56,456 nt of DNA, from positions 1-56,456 of the forward strand of contig NZ_MAGP01000122.1 of NCBI RefSeq assembly GCF_002926165.1. Direction: 5' to 3'. The position numbers were made by a program, and so were the translations under genes. Below are positions 29,101-37,211 of this stretch, piece after piece; positions within the stretch are counted from its first letter, which is position 1, and each line of letters opens with the position of its first letter. The notes below the pieces were generated by a model. That model did not search any database. It was not told the DNA's origin and worked only from the letters and a program-made list of their open reading frames with translations. Source of the DNA: Micromonospora chalcea. Its GTDB lineage: Bacteria; Actinomycetota; Actinomycetes; Mycobacteriales; Micromonosporaceae.

Positions 29101-30360
29101 ATGACCTTCCGCTACCGGTCCACGCTGGCGCGCGCCGGCGTGGTGGCCCTGCTCTCCACCGCCGGCCTCGGCGCGGTCGCCGGCCCGGCGTACGCCGCCG
29201 ACAAGGCCGACCTCCAGCTCATCCCGCTCAGCTACCAGCTCGCCAAGGGCGTCAGCGAAGCCAAGGCCAAGCCGTTCAAGTTCCAGGTGAACAACGCCGC
29301 CGGGACCGTCGACGCGAAGGGCGTCCGGGTCACCGTCGAGACGAAGGACCTCAAGCCCGGCAAGGTCGGCGTGCTGGCGCCGAAGGACTGCGACATCCGC
29401 GGCACCGCCTTCTCCTGCCTGCTGGGCGACGTGCCCGCCGGGACCACCGAGGACTTCGGCATCCCGCTGTTCTCCACCGGCGGCAAGGGCGGGGCGGGCA
29501 CGCTGACGGTGTCGATCAGCGCGGCCAACGGCGCCGGCGTGCTGGACACGGTCGAGCACGACATCACCGTCACCGACCCCGGCTACGACCTCACCACCTG
29601 GGTCCAGGACGTGTACGCCGACGTGGTCGTCGACGGCGACGACGCCGGTGAGGCGAACCTGCGCCCGGTCCGGCCGGGCCAGACCGCGCCGCTGGACTGG
29701 GCCGTGTTCAACGACGGAAGCGAGAACGCCACGGGCGTCGCGTACGGCATCACGCTGCCGGCCGGTGTCACCTTCGCCGAGCTGCCCGAGGGCTGCGTCG
29801 AGCAGAACCTGGGCGGCTTCGCCAACGCGTACTGCGAGGACCTGGGCGCGGTGCTCAAGCCCGGCCAGTACTACACCGCCGACGTGCGGGTGAAGGTCGG
29901 CGCGGACGTGACCGAGAAGCTGCTCCGGCCGGGCTTCGTCTGGGCCGCCGGGCTGGAGGCGGCCTCCGGCACGCCGGAGGAGCAGCCGAAGGCCGCCACC
30001 TCGGCGCAGCGTCGCGCGTTCTCCGAGGCCGACGACGGCGACAACACCGCCCAGTTCGACGTCTTCGTCGACCAGAGCCCGCAGTCGACCCCGAGCCCGA
30101 CGCCGAGCGCTGAGCCGACCTCGACGCCGACCGCCCAGCCGACCCCGACCGGCAGCGTGACCGCGGTGCCGACGCCGACCTCCGGTGGTGGCGCGGGTGG
30201 CGGCACCGGCGGCGGTGGCCTGCCGGTGACCGGTATGCAGGTCGGCCTGATCGGCGGGATCGGCGCTGCGGTGGTCGCCGCCGGTGTGGCGCTGATGATG
30301 CTGTCCCGGCGCCGCAAGGTGGTGCTCGTCACGCCGGGCGAGGAGCGCACCGAGGACTGA
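29101..30360 (+). CDS. Secreted LPXTG-anchored cell-wall surface protein
   Basis: The protein has 419 residues. The signal peptide is residues ~1-32, with cleavage after AYA. The body contains two or three immunoglobulin-like/DUF11-like beta modules (40-170, 180-300) with paired cysteines in CDIRGTAFSC and CVEQNLGGFANAYC. A Pro/Thr/Ser spacer (TPSPTPSAEPTSTPTAQPTP) and Gly-rich linker follow. The sorting signal LPVTG (374-378), a hydrophobic helix and a basic RRRK tail then complete a classical sortase substrate. The start ATG has GGGGGAA upstream. Function beyond surface display is unknown. GNRA-looped terminators flank the gene on both sides. Confidence 0.88.
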   Translation: MTFRYRSTLARAGVVALLSTAGLGAVAGPAYAADKADLQLIPLSYQLAKGVSEAKAKPFKFQVNNAAGTVDAKGVRVTVETKDLKPGKVGVLAPKDCDIRGTAFSCLLGDVPAGTTEDFGIPLFSTGGKGGAGTLTVSISAANGAGVLDTVEHDITVTDPGYDLTTWVQDVYADVVVDGDDAGEANLRPVRPGQTAPLDWAVFNDGSENATGVAYGITLPAGVTFAELPEGCVEQNLGGFANAYCEDLGAVLKPGQYYTADVRVKVGADVTEKLLRPGFVWAAGLEAASGTPEEQPKAATSAQRRAFSEADDGDNTAQFDVFVDQSPQSTPSPTPSAEPTSTPTAQPTPTGSVTAVPTPTSGGGAGGGTGGGGLPVTGMQVGLIGGIGAAVVAAGVALMMLSRRRKVVLVTPGEERTED

Positions 30361-30381
30361 CACCGTCACCGTGGACACGGC

Positions 30382-30411
30382 GAGGGCGGGGTGGGCGACC
30401 ACCCCGCCCTC
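30382..30411 (+). terminator. 13-bp hairpin with GCGA tetraloop after surface protein
   Basis: GAGGGCGGGGTGG (30382-30394) pairs perfectly with CCACCCCGCCCTC (30399-30411) around GCGA, another GNRA loop. It follows the stop by 21 nt. Confidence 0.8.
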
Positions 30412-30460
30412 TCGCGTACCCGGGGCGGGGCGGAAGGGGCGCGGCTGGCAGAGTGGAGGG

Positions 30461-31171
30461 GTGAGCCGTACCCCGCAGGGCCAGCGCGCCAGCCTGGACA
30501 AGCAGCCGCACGAGGTAGCCGCGATGTTCGACGGTGTCGCGGCCCGCTACGACCTGACCAACACCGTGCTCTCCTTCGGGCAGGACCGGTCCTGGCGGCG
30601 GGCCACCCGGGCGGCGCTCGGGTTGGCGCCGGGCGAGCGGGTGCTCGACGTGGGCGCCGGCACCGGTGTCTCGACCGAGGAGCTGGCCCATTCCGGGGCG
30701 TACGCGGTCGGCGCCGACCTGTCGCTGGGCATGCTGTACGCGGGCAAGCGCACCCGCCCGTCGGTGCCGCTGCTGGCTGGGGACGCGCTCCGGCTGCCGT
30801 TCGCCGACGCCAGCTTCGACGCGGTGACCATCTCCTTCGCGTTGCGCAACGTCAACGACACCGACGCGGCGCTGCGCGAGCTGGCCCGGGTGACCCGGCC
30901 GGGCGGGCGGCTGGTGGTCTGCGAGTTCAGCACCCCGGTCAACCCGGCGTTCCGCACCGTCTACCTGTCGTACCTGATGCGGTCGTTGCCGGCCGTGGCG
31001 CGCGCGGTGTCCAGCAACCCCGACGCCTACGTCTATCTGGCGGAGTCGATCCGGGCCTGGCCGGACCAGCCGGCGCTGGCCGCGCGGATCGGCGCGGCCG
31101 GCTGGGGCCGGGTGGCGTGGCGCAACCTGACCGGGGGCGTGGTGGCCCTGCACCGGGCCGTCCGAAACTGA
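30461..31171 (+). CDS. menG: Demethylmenaquinone methyltransferase MenG (UbiE family)
   Basis: The protein has 236 residues from GTG 30461. The class I SAM-methyltransferase motif I is VLDVGAGTGVS (61-71). UbiE signatures are MFDGVAARYDLTN, ISFALRNVND and RPGGRLVVCEFSTP. It C-methylates demethylmenaquinone, the last ring modification of menaquinone. GTG is preceded by GGAGGG with no usable gap, so it is not a normal SD arrangement. A CAGAGT box 6 nt upstream suggests a leaderless transcript. The neighbouring menJ-like gene and nuo operon fit the same respiratory function. Confidence 0.93.
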   Translation: MSRTPQGQRASLDKQPHEVAAMFDGVAARYDLTNTVLSFGQDRSWRRATRAALGLAPGERVLDVGAGTGVSTEELAHSGAYAVGADLSLGMLYAGKRTRPSVPLLAGDALRLPFADASFDAVTISFALRNVNDTDAALRELARVTRPGGRLVVCEFSTPVNPAFRTVYLSYLMRSLPAVARAVSSNPDAYVYLAESIRAWPDQPALAARIGAAGWGRVAWRNLTGGVVALHRAVRN

Positions 31172-31197
31172 CCGGCCGACCAGGCGTTAGCCGGTCA
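31169..31197 (+). terminator. Terminator overlapping the menG stop
   Basis: TGACCGGC (31169-31176, including the stop TGA) pairs with GCCGGTCA (31190-31197). It is followed by TTTCGT, a short T run. Confidence 0.65.
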
Positions 31198-31234
31198 TTT
31201 CGTGAATATCCGGTTCTGGTCTACTTTGTCCCCG

Positions 31235-31240
31235 TAGGCT
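31235..31240 (+). promoter_or_regulatory. -10 box TAGGCT, leaderless small gene
   Basis: TAGGCT is followed by 7 nt and ATG 31248. The upstream bases TTCTGGTCTACTTTGT are AT-rich relative to the surroundings. No SD is present. Confidence 0.55.
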
Positions 31241-31247
31241 CGCCTGC

Positions 31248-31466
31248 ATGACGGGACCAGACCAGGCCGCCACCGACGACGACGCCGCCGAGCTGATCGC
31301 CCAGCTCCGCGAGTTGGCCGGCGCGGATCCCGCTGATGTCCGGCAGGTCGTCGCCGAGGTGCTGGCGGCGCTCGACCGTGCGGCAGGTGGCGCGTTGCGT
31401 GACCACCTGCCCGAGGCGATCCGGCTCGACGCCGGGCTCGGACCGGCCGCGCCGGCTCGCCCCTGA
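31248..31466 (+). CDS. Small acidic protein of unknown function
   Basis: The protein has 72 residues, rich in Ala, Asp, Glu and Leu. The central part reads as two amphipathic helices (DDDAAELIAQLRELAG and DPADVRQVVAEVLAALDRA). It has no signal peptide, membrane helix or cysteine. The codon third positions are strongly GC, as in real genes. The -10 box 7 nt upstream of ATG supports expression as a leaderless mRNA. It sits between menG and the menJ-like gene. I recognise no family; it may be a small regulator or adaptor. Confidence 0.6.
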   Translation: MTGPDQAATDDDAAELIAQLRELAGADPADVRQVVAEVLAALDRAAGGALRDHLPEAIRLDAGLGPAAPARP

Positions 31467-31542
31467 CCGGTTTCGGCCCGCCTACCGGCCCGTTTCCGCG
31501 AAGTTAGGCCCCCCTCAACGCGTCCTGGTGTAACAGCGGTCA

Positions 31543-31548
31543 TAGACT
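31543..31548 (+). promoter_or_regulatory. -10 box for the menJ-like gene
   Basis: TAGACT predicts a start near 31555 and a ~46-nt leader ending with GGGAGGAGG before ATG 31601. Confidence 0.45.
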
Positions 31549-31600
31549 CCATCCGGATGGGCTTGTGAAGCATTTCACGAGCATGCGGGAGGAGGCGCGG

Positions 31601-32875
31601 ATGACCGCGGTGGAGAACGACGCCGACGTCATCGTCGTGGGCGCCGGTCCCGGAGGATCGGCCACGGCGTACCACCTGGCGCGGCACGGCGTACGCGTGC
31701 TGCTGCTGGAGAAGACGGAGTTTCCCCGGGAGAAGGTCTGCGGCGACGGGCTCACGCCCCGGGCCGTGCGCCAGCTCATCCGGATGGGCGTGGACACCTC
31801 GCCCGAGGCCGGCTGGCTGCACAACAAGGGCCTGCGGGTGATCGGCGGCGGGGTGCGCCTGGAGCTGGACTGGCCCGACCTGGCGAGCTTCCCCAACTAC
31901 GGCCTCGTGCGGACCCGGCTCGACTTCGACGACCTGCTCGCGCAGCGGGCCGTCGCCGCCGGGGCGAAGCTGCGCACCAGCGTCAACGTCCTCGGCCCGG
32001 TGCTCGGTGCCGACGACCGGGTGATCGGCGTGCAGGTCGAGGTCGGCCCGGACAAGGAGCCCGCCACCTTCCACGCGCCGCTCGTGGTCGCCGCCGACGG
32101 CGTCTCCGGCCGCTTCCCGCTCGCCCTCGGGCTGGCCAAGCGGGAGGACCGCCCGATCGGCGTGGCGGTCCGCCGCTACTACCGCTCGCCCGCCAAGCAC
32201 GACGACGACTACCTGGAGTCGTGGCTGGAGCTGCGGGCCAAGGGCAGCGACGCGCTGCTGCCCGGCTACGGCTGGATCTTCGGCCTCGGCGACGGCCGGG
32301 TGAACGTCGGCCTCGGCGTGCTGAACTCGTCCTCCGCGTTCGGCAAGACGAACTACCGCAAGCTGCTCACCGACTGGCTCGCGAACACCCCCGAGGAGTG
32401 GGGGATGACCGACGAGTCCAACGCGGAGGGTCCCACCCTCGGGGCCGCGCTGCCGATGGGCTTCAACCGGGTCCCGCACTACACCCGCGGGGTCCTGCTG
32501 GTCGGCGACTCCGGCGGCATGGTCAACCCGTTCAACGGCGAGGGCATCGCGTACGCGATGGAGTCCGGCGAGATGGCCGCGGAGGTCATGGTGCAGGCGC
32601 TGGCCCGCCCGGCCGGCGCGGAACGGGAGCGGGCGCTGATGGCGTACCCGCAGGAGCTGAAGGCCCGCTTCGGCGGCTACTACCGGCTCGGCGGCGTGTT
32701 CGTGAAGCTCATCGGCCGCCCCGAGATCATGCGGATGGCGACCAAGCACGGCATGCCGCACCCGATGCTCATGCGCTTCGTGCTCAAGCTGCTGGCCAAC
32801 CTGACCGACCCGCGCGGCGGGGACGCGATGGACCGGGTCATCAACGCGATGACGAAGGTGGCCCCGGCCGTGTAG
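31601..32875 (+). CDS. menJ: Geranylgeranyl reductase family FAD enzyme, MenJ-like
   Basis: The protein has 424 residues. ATG 31601 has GGGAGGAGG at ideal spacing. The Rossmann FAD motif is VIVVGAGPGGSAT (10-22). Family segments are EKVCGDGLTPRAV, GYGWIFGLGDGRVNVG and GVLLVGDSGGMVNPFNGEGIAYAMESG. Known for the family: flavin-dependent saturation of isoprenoid chains. MenJ of mycobacteria reduces one isoprene unit of menaquinone-9. Placement between menG and nuoA supports a menaquinone-tail role here; reduction of other polyprenyl lipids remains possible. A nuo promoter follows in the 119-bp gap. Confidence 0.85.
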   Translation: MTAVENDADVIVVGAGPGGSATAYHLARHGVRVLLLEKTEFPREKVCGDGLTPRAVRQLIRMGVDTSPEAGWLHNKGLRVIGGGVRLELDWPDLASFPNYGLVRTRLDFDDLLAQRAVAAGAKLRTSVNVLGPVLGADDRVIGVQVEVGPDKEPATFHAPLVVAADGVSGRFPLALGLAKREDRPIGVAVRRYYRSPAKHDDDYLESWLELRAKGSDALLPGYGWIFGLGDGRVNVGLGVLNSSSAFGKTNYRKLLTDWLANTPEEWGMTDESNAEGPTLGAALPMGFNRVPHYTRGVLLVGDSGGMVNPFNGEGIAYAMESGEMAAEVMVQALARPAGAERERALMAYPQELKARFGGYYRLGGVFVKLIGRPEIMRMATKHGMPHPMLMRFVLKLLANLTDPRGGDAMDRVINAMTKVAPAV

Positions 32876-32918
32876 AAGACGACCGACCACGAGCCGGACA
32901 GAGATCGACCCCCCGACG

Positions 32919-32969
32919 ACCGAGGTCTCAGGGACGTGAATAGTGTGATTTTGGCCAACCACCGAGGTC
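32919..32969 (+). promoter_or_regulatory. nuo operon promoter with a direct repeat
   Basis: ACCGAGGTC occurs at 32919-32927 and 32961-32969, 42 bp apart (four helical turns), each followed by an AGGGA. Between them are TAGTGT (32941-32946, possible -10) and the palindrome TTGGCCAA (32951-32958). The leader ends with AGGGGACAACG before ATG 32995. No Rex-type site was found. Confidence 0.5.
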
Positions 32970-32994
32970 AGGGAAGGACGAGCAGGGGACAACG

Positions 32995-33360
32995 ATGACG
33001 CTCTCTCCTTACGCACCCATCATCGGGCTGTTCGCCCTCGCTGCGGCGTTCGCGCTGTTCTCCGTGGCCGCTGCCCGACTCGCCGGCCCGCGGCGTCTGA
33101 ACAAGGCCAAGCTCGAGGCGTACGAGTGTGGCATCGAGCCGAGCCCGCAGCCCGTCGGCGGCGGCCGGTTCCCGATCAAGTTCTACCTGACGGCGATGCT
33201 CTTCATCGTCTTCGACATCGAGATCATCTTCCTCTACCCCTGGGCGGTCTCCTTCGACGCTCTGCCGATCTTCGGCTTCGTGGAGATGGTCCTGTTCATC
33301 GTCGCGGTCTTCGTCGCCTACGCCTATGTCTGGCGTCGCGGCGGCCTGGACTGGGACTGA
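32995..33360 (+). CDS. nuoA: NADH-quinone oxidoreductase subunit A
   Basis: The protein has 121 residues with three transmembrane helices, as expected. The conserved loop has KLEAYECGIEP, containing the redox-sensitive Cys known from ND3, and FPIKFYLTAMLFIVFDIEIIFLYPWAV. NuoA forms part of the quinone-site junction between membrane and peripheral arms. It is the first gene of the 14-subunit operon; AGGGG lies about 6 nt before ATG 32995. nuoB follows after 11 bp. Confidence 0.97.
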   Translation: MTLSPYAPIIGLFALAAAFALFSVAAARLAGPRRLNKAKLEAYECGIEPSPQPVGGGRFPIKFYLTAMLFIVFDIEIIFLYPWAVSFDALPIFGFVEMVLFIVAVFVAYAYVWRRGGLDWD

Positions 33361-33371
33361 GGAGGTAGCAG

Positions 33372-34052
33372 ATGGGCATCGAGGAGAAACTCCCCTCCGG
33401 CGTCCTGCTCACCAGCGTCGAGAAGCTGGTCAACTGGACGCGGAAGACCTCGGTCTGGGGCGCGACGTTCGGTCTGGCCTGCTGCGCCATCGAGATGATG
33501 GCGGCGGGCGGCCCGCACTACGACATGGGCCGCTGGGGCATGGAGGTCTTCCGGGCCTCGCCCCGCCAGGCGGACCTGATGATCGTGGCCGGCCGGGTGA
33601 GCCAGAAGATGGCCCCGGTGCTGCGCCAGATCTACGACCAGATGGCCGAGCCCCGCTGGGTCATCTCGATGGGCGTCTGCGCCAGCAGCGGCGGCATGTT
33701 CAACAACTACGCCATCGTGCAGGGCGTCGACCACGTCGTCCCGGTCGACATGTACCTGCCCGGCTGCCCGCCCCGGCCCGAGATGCTCATCGACGCCGTG
33801 CTCAAGCTGCGCGAGAAGATCATGCACGAGCCGCTGGGCCCGAACGGCCGCAAGATGCTGGAGGCCCGCCAGGCGCGCGGTGACGTGCCGGTCGTGCCGT
33901 ACGGCTCGATGCCCTCGTCGTACCGCAGCGACAAGGCCCGCCGTGCCGAGTGGACGAAGGCCGTCCGCGAGGGGCGCGAGGAGCAGCTGCGGATCGAGAA
34001 CTGGATGAAGGCGCAGAACCACCTTCAGGCGTCGCATAGGGGCCCGAAATGA
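33372..34052 (+). CDS. nuoB: NADH-quinone oxidoreductase subunit B
   Basis: The protein has 226 residues; ATG 33372 follows GGAGGTAG. It binds Fe-S cluster N2 through Cys37-Cys38 (LACCAIEMM), Cys103 (MGVCASSGG) and Cys132 (LPGCPPRP), all present. A C-terminal ~45-residue basic extension after the core (VPYGSMPSSY...RGPK) makes it longer than E. coli NuoB's core. N2 passes electrons to menaquinone. Its stop overlaps nuoC by 4 nt. Confidence 0.97.
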   Translation: MGIEEKLPSGVLLTSVEKLVNWTRKTSVWGATFGLACCAIEMMAAGGPHYDMGRWGMEVFRASPRQADLMIVAGRVSQKMAPVLRQIYDQMAEPRWVISMGVCASSGGMFNNYAIVQGVDHVVPVDMYLPGCPPRPEMLIDAVLKLREKIMHEPLGPNGRKMLEARQARGDVPVVPYGSMPSSYRSDKARRAEWTKAVREGREEQLRIENWMKAQNHLQASHRGPK

Positions 34053-34777
34053 GCAACGACAAGACCAACGACGGCGGGGTGCCGGTGCCGACCACCCCGG
34101 TCGGGGCCAGCTCCACCGCTCCGGCCGAGTACCCGCCGGCCAGCCCGGCCGGCCGGGGGATGTTCGGCAACCAGGGCACCGGTGACGTCTCCGGCTACGG
34201 CGGGCTGGTCCGCCAGCGCAAGCCGATCGAGGAGGCGACCCGCCCGTACGGGAGCTACTTCGACGAGGTGCGGGACGCGCTGGAGGAGGCGTACCCGGAC
34301 TTCAACGACGCGATCGAGAAGGTCGTGGTCGACCGGGGCGAACTGACGCTGCACGTACGCCCGGAGCGCATCGCCGAGGTCTGCCAGGTGATGCGCGACG
34401 ACCTGTCGCTGCGCTTCGAGCTGCTCTCGTCGCTGTCCGGCGTGGACTACCTGGGCGCGGAACGGCGCCTGCACGTGGTCTACCAGCTGACCTCGATGAC
34501 CTACCGCCGCATCGTCCGGCTGGAGGTGGCGGTCTCCGCCGAGCAGCCGCACGTACCGAGCGTCACCGCCGTCTACCCGACCGCCGACTGGCAGGAGCGG
34601 GAGACGTACGACATGTTCGGCGTCGTCTTCGACGGCCACCCCGCCCTGACCCGGATCCTCATGCCGGACGACTGGGAGGGTCACCCGCAGCGCAAGGACT
34701 ACCCGCTCGGCGGCGTGCCGGTCGAGTACAAGGGTGCGGAAATCCCGCCGCCGGACCGTAGGAGGTCGTACCAGTGA
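34049..34777 (+). CDS. nuoC: NADH-quinone oxidoreductase subunit C
   Basis: The protein has 242 residues from ATG 34049 (ATGA overlap with nuoB). The first ~60 residues are a disordered Thr/Pro/Ala extension common in actinobacterial NuoC. The 30-kDa-subunit domain follows, with LLSSLSGVDYLGAERRLHVVY, SVTAVYPTADWQERETYDMFG and the terminal RKDYPLGGVPVEY. It is separate from nuoD, not fused as in E. coli. It overlaps nuoD by 4 nt. Confidence 0.96.
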   Translation: MSNDKTNDGGVPVPTTPVGASSTAPAEYPPASPAGRGMFGNQGTGDVSGYGGLVRQRKPIEEATRPYGSYFDEVRDALEEAYPDFNDAIEKVVVDRGELTLHVRPERIAEVCQVMRDDLSLRFELLSSLSGVDYLGAERRLHVVYQLTSMTYRRIVRLEVAVSAEQPHVPSVTAVYPTADWQERETYDMFGVVFDGHPALTRILMPDDWEGHPQRKDYPLGGVPVEYKGAEIPPPDRRRSYQ

Positions 34778-36099
34778 CCACGTCTAACTACGCGACCGAG
34801 CGCGAGACCACCGAGGGCAAGGTCTTCACCGTCACCGGCGGGGACTGGGACGAGGTCGTCTCCGGCACGGACCCGATCAACGACGAGCGGATCGTCGTCA
34901 ACATGGGCCCGCAGCACCCGTCCACCCACGGCGTGCTCCGGCTGGTCCTGGAGCTGGAGGGCGAGACGGTCCGCGAGGCCCGCTCGGTCGTCGGCTACCT
35001 GCACACCGGCATCGAGAAGAACCTGGAGTACCGCAACTGGGTCCAGGGCTCGACGTTCGTGACCCGGATGGACTACCTCTCCCCGCTGTTCAACGAGACG
35101 GCGTACGCGCTCGCGGTGGAGAAGCTGCTCGGGATCACCGACGACATCACCGAGCGCGCGAACACCATCCGCGTGCTGATGATGGAGCTCAACCGGATCT
35201 CGTCGCACCTGGTCTGGCTGGCGACCACCGCCATGGAGCTGGGCGCGATCAACATGATGCTGTACGGCTTCCGCGAGCGGGAGTACGTCCTCGACATCTT
35301 CGAGACCATCACCGGCCTGCGGATGAACCACGCGTACGTGCGGCCGGGCGGCGTGGCGCAGGACGTGCCGGACGACGCGATCCGCAAGATCCGCGACTTC
35401 CTCCAGCTGATGCCGAAGCGGCTCAAGGAGTACGAGAACCTGCTCTCCGGTCAGCCGATCTGGCTGGAGCGGACGCAGAACGTGGCGGTCCTCGACGTGA
35501 CCGGCTGCATGGCGCTCGGCGTCACCGGCCCGGTGCTGCGCTCCGCCGGCCTCGCCTGGGACCTGCGCAAGACCATGCCGTACTGCGGCTACGAGACGTA
35601 CGAGTTCGACGTGCCGACCCACACCGACGGTGACGTGTGGGGCCGCTACCTGGTCCGGGTCGCGGAGATCCGGGAGTCGCTGAAGCTCGTCGAGCAGGCG
35701 CTGGACCGCCTGAAGCCGGGCCCGGTGATGGTCTCCGACAAGAAGATCGCCTGGCCGGCGCAGCTCGCCATCGGCGTTGACGGCATGGGCAACTCCCTGG
35801 AGCACGTCGCGAAGATCATGGGTCAGTCGATGGAGTCGCTGATCCACCACTTCAAGCTCGTCACCGAGGGCTTCCGGGTCCCGCCGGGCCAGGTGTACGT
35901 CGCCGTCGAGTCGCCCCGCGGCGAACTCGGCGTGCACGCGGTGTCCGACGGCGGCACCCGGCCCTACCGGGTGCACTACCGGGAGCCGAGCTTCGTCAAC
36001 CTCCAGGCCCTCCCGGCGATGGCCGAGGGCGGCCTGATCGCCGACGTGATCGCCGGCGGCGCCTCGCTGGACCCCGTGATGGGTGGTTGTGACCGATGA
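34774..36099 (+). CDS. nuoD: NADH-quinone oxidoreductase subunit D
   Basis: The protein has 441 residues from GTG 34774 with AGGAGG upstream. Landmarks of the 49-kDa subunit are NMGPQHPSTHGVLRLVLELE, GYLHTGIEKNLEYR (quinone-site His and neighbours), MDYLSPLFNE and ESPRGELGVH near the C-terminus. It lines the quinone-binding chamber with NuoB. Length and motifs are normal. Its stop overlaps nuoE by 4 nt. Confidence 0.97.
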   Translation: MTTSNYATERETTEGKVFTVTGGDWDEVVSGTDPINDERIVVNMGPQHPSTHGVLRLVLELEGETVREARSVVGYLHTGIEKNLEYRNWVQGSTFVTRMDYLSPLFNETAYALAVEKLLGITDDITERANTIRVLMMELNRISSHLVWLATTAMELGAINMMLYGFREREYVLDIFETITGLRMNHAYVRPGGVAQDVPDDAIRKIRDFLQLMPKRLKEYENLLSGQPIWLERTQNVAVLDVTGCMALGVTGPVLRSAGLAWDLRKTMPYCGYETYEFDVPTHTDGDVWGRYLVRVAEIRESLKLVEQALDRLKPGPVMVSDKKIAWPAQLAIGVDGMGNSLEHVAKIMGQSMESLIHHFKLVTEGFRVPPGQVYVAVESPRGELGVHAVSDGGTRPYRVHYREPSFVNLQALPAMAEGGLIADVIAGGASLDPVMGGCDR

Positions 36100-37211
36100 G
36101 CACGTTCACTGAAGAGACCCGGCTCCGGGCGCGGGAGATCATCGCCCGGTACCCGGCCGACCGGTCCCGCTCGGCGCTGCTGCCGCTGCTGCACCTGGTC
36201 CAGTCCGAGGAGGGGTACGTCTCCCCGGCCGGTGTCGAGTTCTGCGCCGAGGTGCTCGGGCTGAACAAGGCCCAGGTCGGCGCCGTCGCCACCTTCTACA
36301 CCATGTACAAGCGCAAGCCCACCGGTGAATACCTGGTCAGCGTCTGCACCAACACCATGTGCGACGTGCTCGGCGGGCAGAAGGTCTACGACGCCCTGGC
36401 CGAGCACCTCGGCGTCGGGCACGAGGAGACCACCGCCGACGGGAAGATCACCCTGGAGCACGCCGAGTGCCTGGCGGCGTGCGACTACGGCCCGGTCATG
36501 ACCGTGAACTACGACTTCTTCGACAACGTGGAGCCGCAGGGCGCGCTCGACGTGGTCGAGGAGCTGCGGGCCGGCGGCCGGCCGATGCCGACCCGGGGCG
36601 CGCGCCTGTGCACGCTCAAGGAGATGGCGGTCCAGCTCGCCGGTTTCGCCGACGAGCGCGACGGCGCGGTGGCCGACGGCGGGCCGGGCGAGCCCAGCCT
36701 GCGCGGCCTGCGCCTGGCCGAGCAGCACGGCGTCTCGGTGCCGGGCTTCGACCCGAAGACCCCGATCCGCAGCAAGGCCGAGGCCGACCGGGCCGCCGCC
36801 GAGGCGAAGGCGAAGGCCGAGGCCGCGAAGCCGGCCCCCGCGCCCGAGCCGGCCAAGGCCGCCGAGCAGGTTTTGCCGGAGGCGGCCACCGGCAGCACCG
36901 CGCCGGACGTGAAGGCGCCGGACGCCAAGTCGCCGCAGGTGCGTACCGCCGAGACCCGGCAGCCGGACGCGGCCACCGCCGTACCGGACGCGCCGGGCAC
37001 CAAGATCCCGGTGGACGGCCCGCCGCCGGTGCCGCGCGACGCGCAGGCGGCGGAGGCGGCCGGCACGGCGGCGAACCCGCCGGCCGGCGACGGCAAGCCC
37101 GCCGGCGACGCGGCCGGCGCGCAGGAGCGCAACCTCAAGGAAGCGGAGGCCGGTACGGGCGCGGACGGCGCCGACCCGGCGGACGCCAACGGATCGGGGG
37201 TCCGCAAGTGA
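36096..37211 (+). CDS. nuoE: NADH-quinone oxidoreductase subunit E with long low-complexity tail
   Basis: The protein has 371 residues. Residues 1-220 are a normal NuoE (thioredoxin-like) whose [2Fe-2S] cluster N1a ligands are Cys84, Cys89, Cys125 and Cys129 (CTNTMC, ECLAAC). From about 225 to the end the sequence is Ala/Pro/Lys/Asp-rich and repetitive (AEAKAKAEAAKPAPAPEPAK), roughly 145 residues beyond the usual end. It has no Cys and is predicted disordered. The reading frame is intact and its stop overlaps nuoF, so it is not a frameshift artefact. The tail may tether partners or simply be drift. Confidence 0.95.
   Translation: MSTFTEETRLRAREIIARYPADRSRSALLPLLHLVQSEEGYVSPAGVEFCAEVLGLNKAQVGAVATFYTMYKRKPTGEYLVSVCTNTMCDVLGGQKVYDALAEHLGVGHEETTADGKITLEHAECLAACDYGPVMTVNYDFFDNVEPQGALDVVEELRAGGRPMPTRGARLCTLKEMAVQLAGFADERDGAVADGGPGEPSLRGLRLAEQHGVSVPGFDPKTPIRSKAEADRAAAEAKAKAEAAKPAPAPEPAKAAEQVLPEAATGSTAPDVKAPDAKSPQVRTAETRQPDAATAVPDAPGTKIPVDGPPPVPRDAQAAEAAGTAANPPAGDGKPAGDAAGAQERNLKEAEAGTGADGADPADANGSGVRK

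Noticed and set aside
28768..30501. 577-codon minus-strand open frame opposite the surface-protein gene
   Set aside because: It is the complement of the codon-biased LPXTG gene. No family motif, no start signal, and it runs through two terminator hairpins.
32931..32969. Rex (NADH/NAD) operator at the nuo promoter
   Set aside because: Only a GTGAA half-site is present; no TTCACA partner at the right distance.
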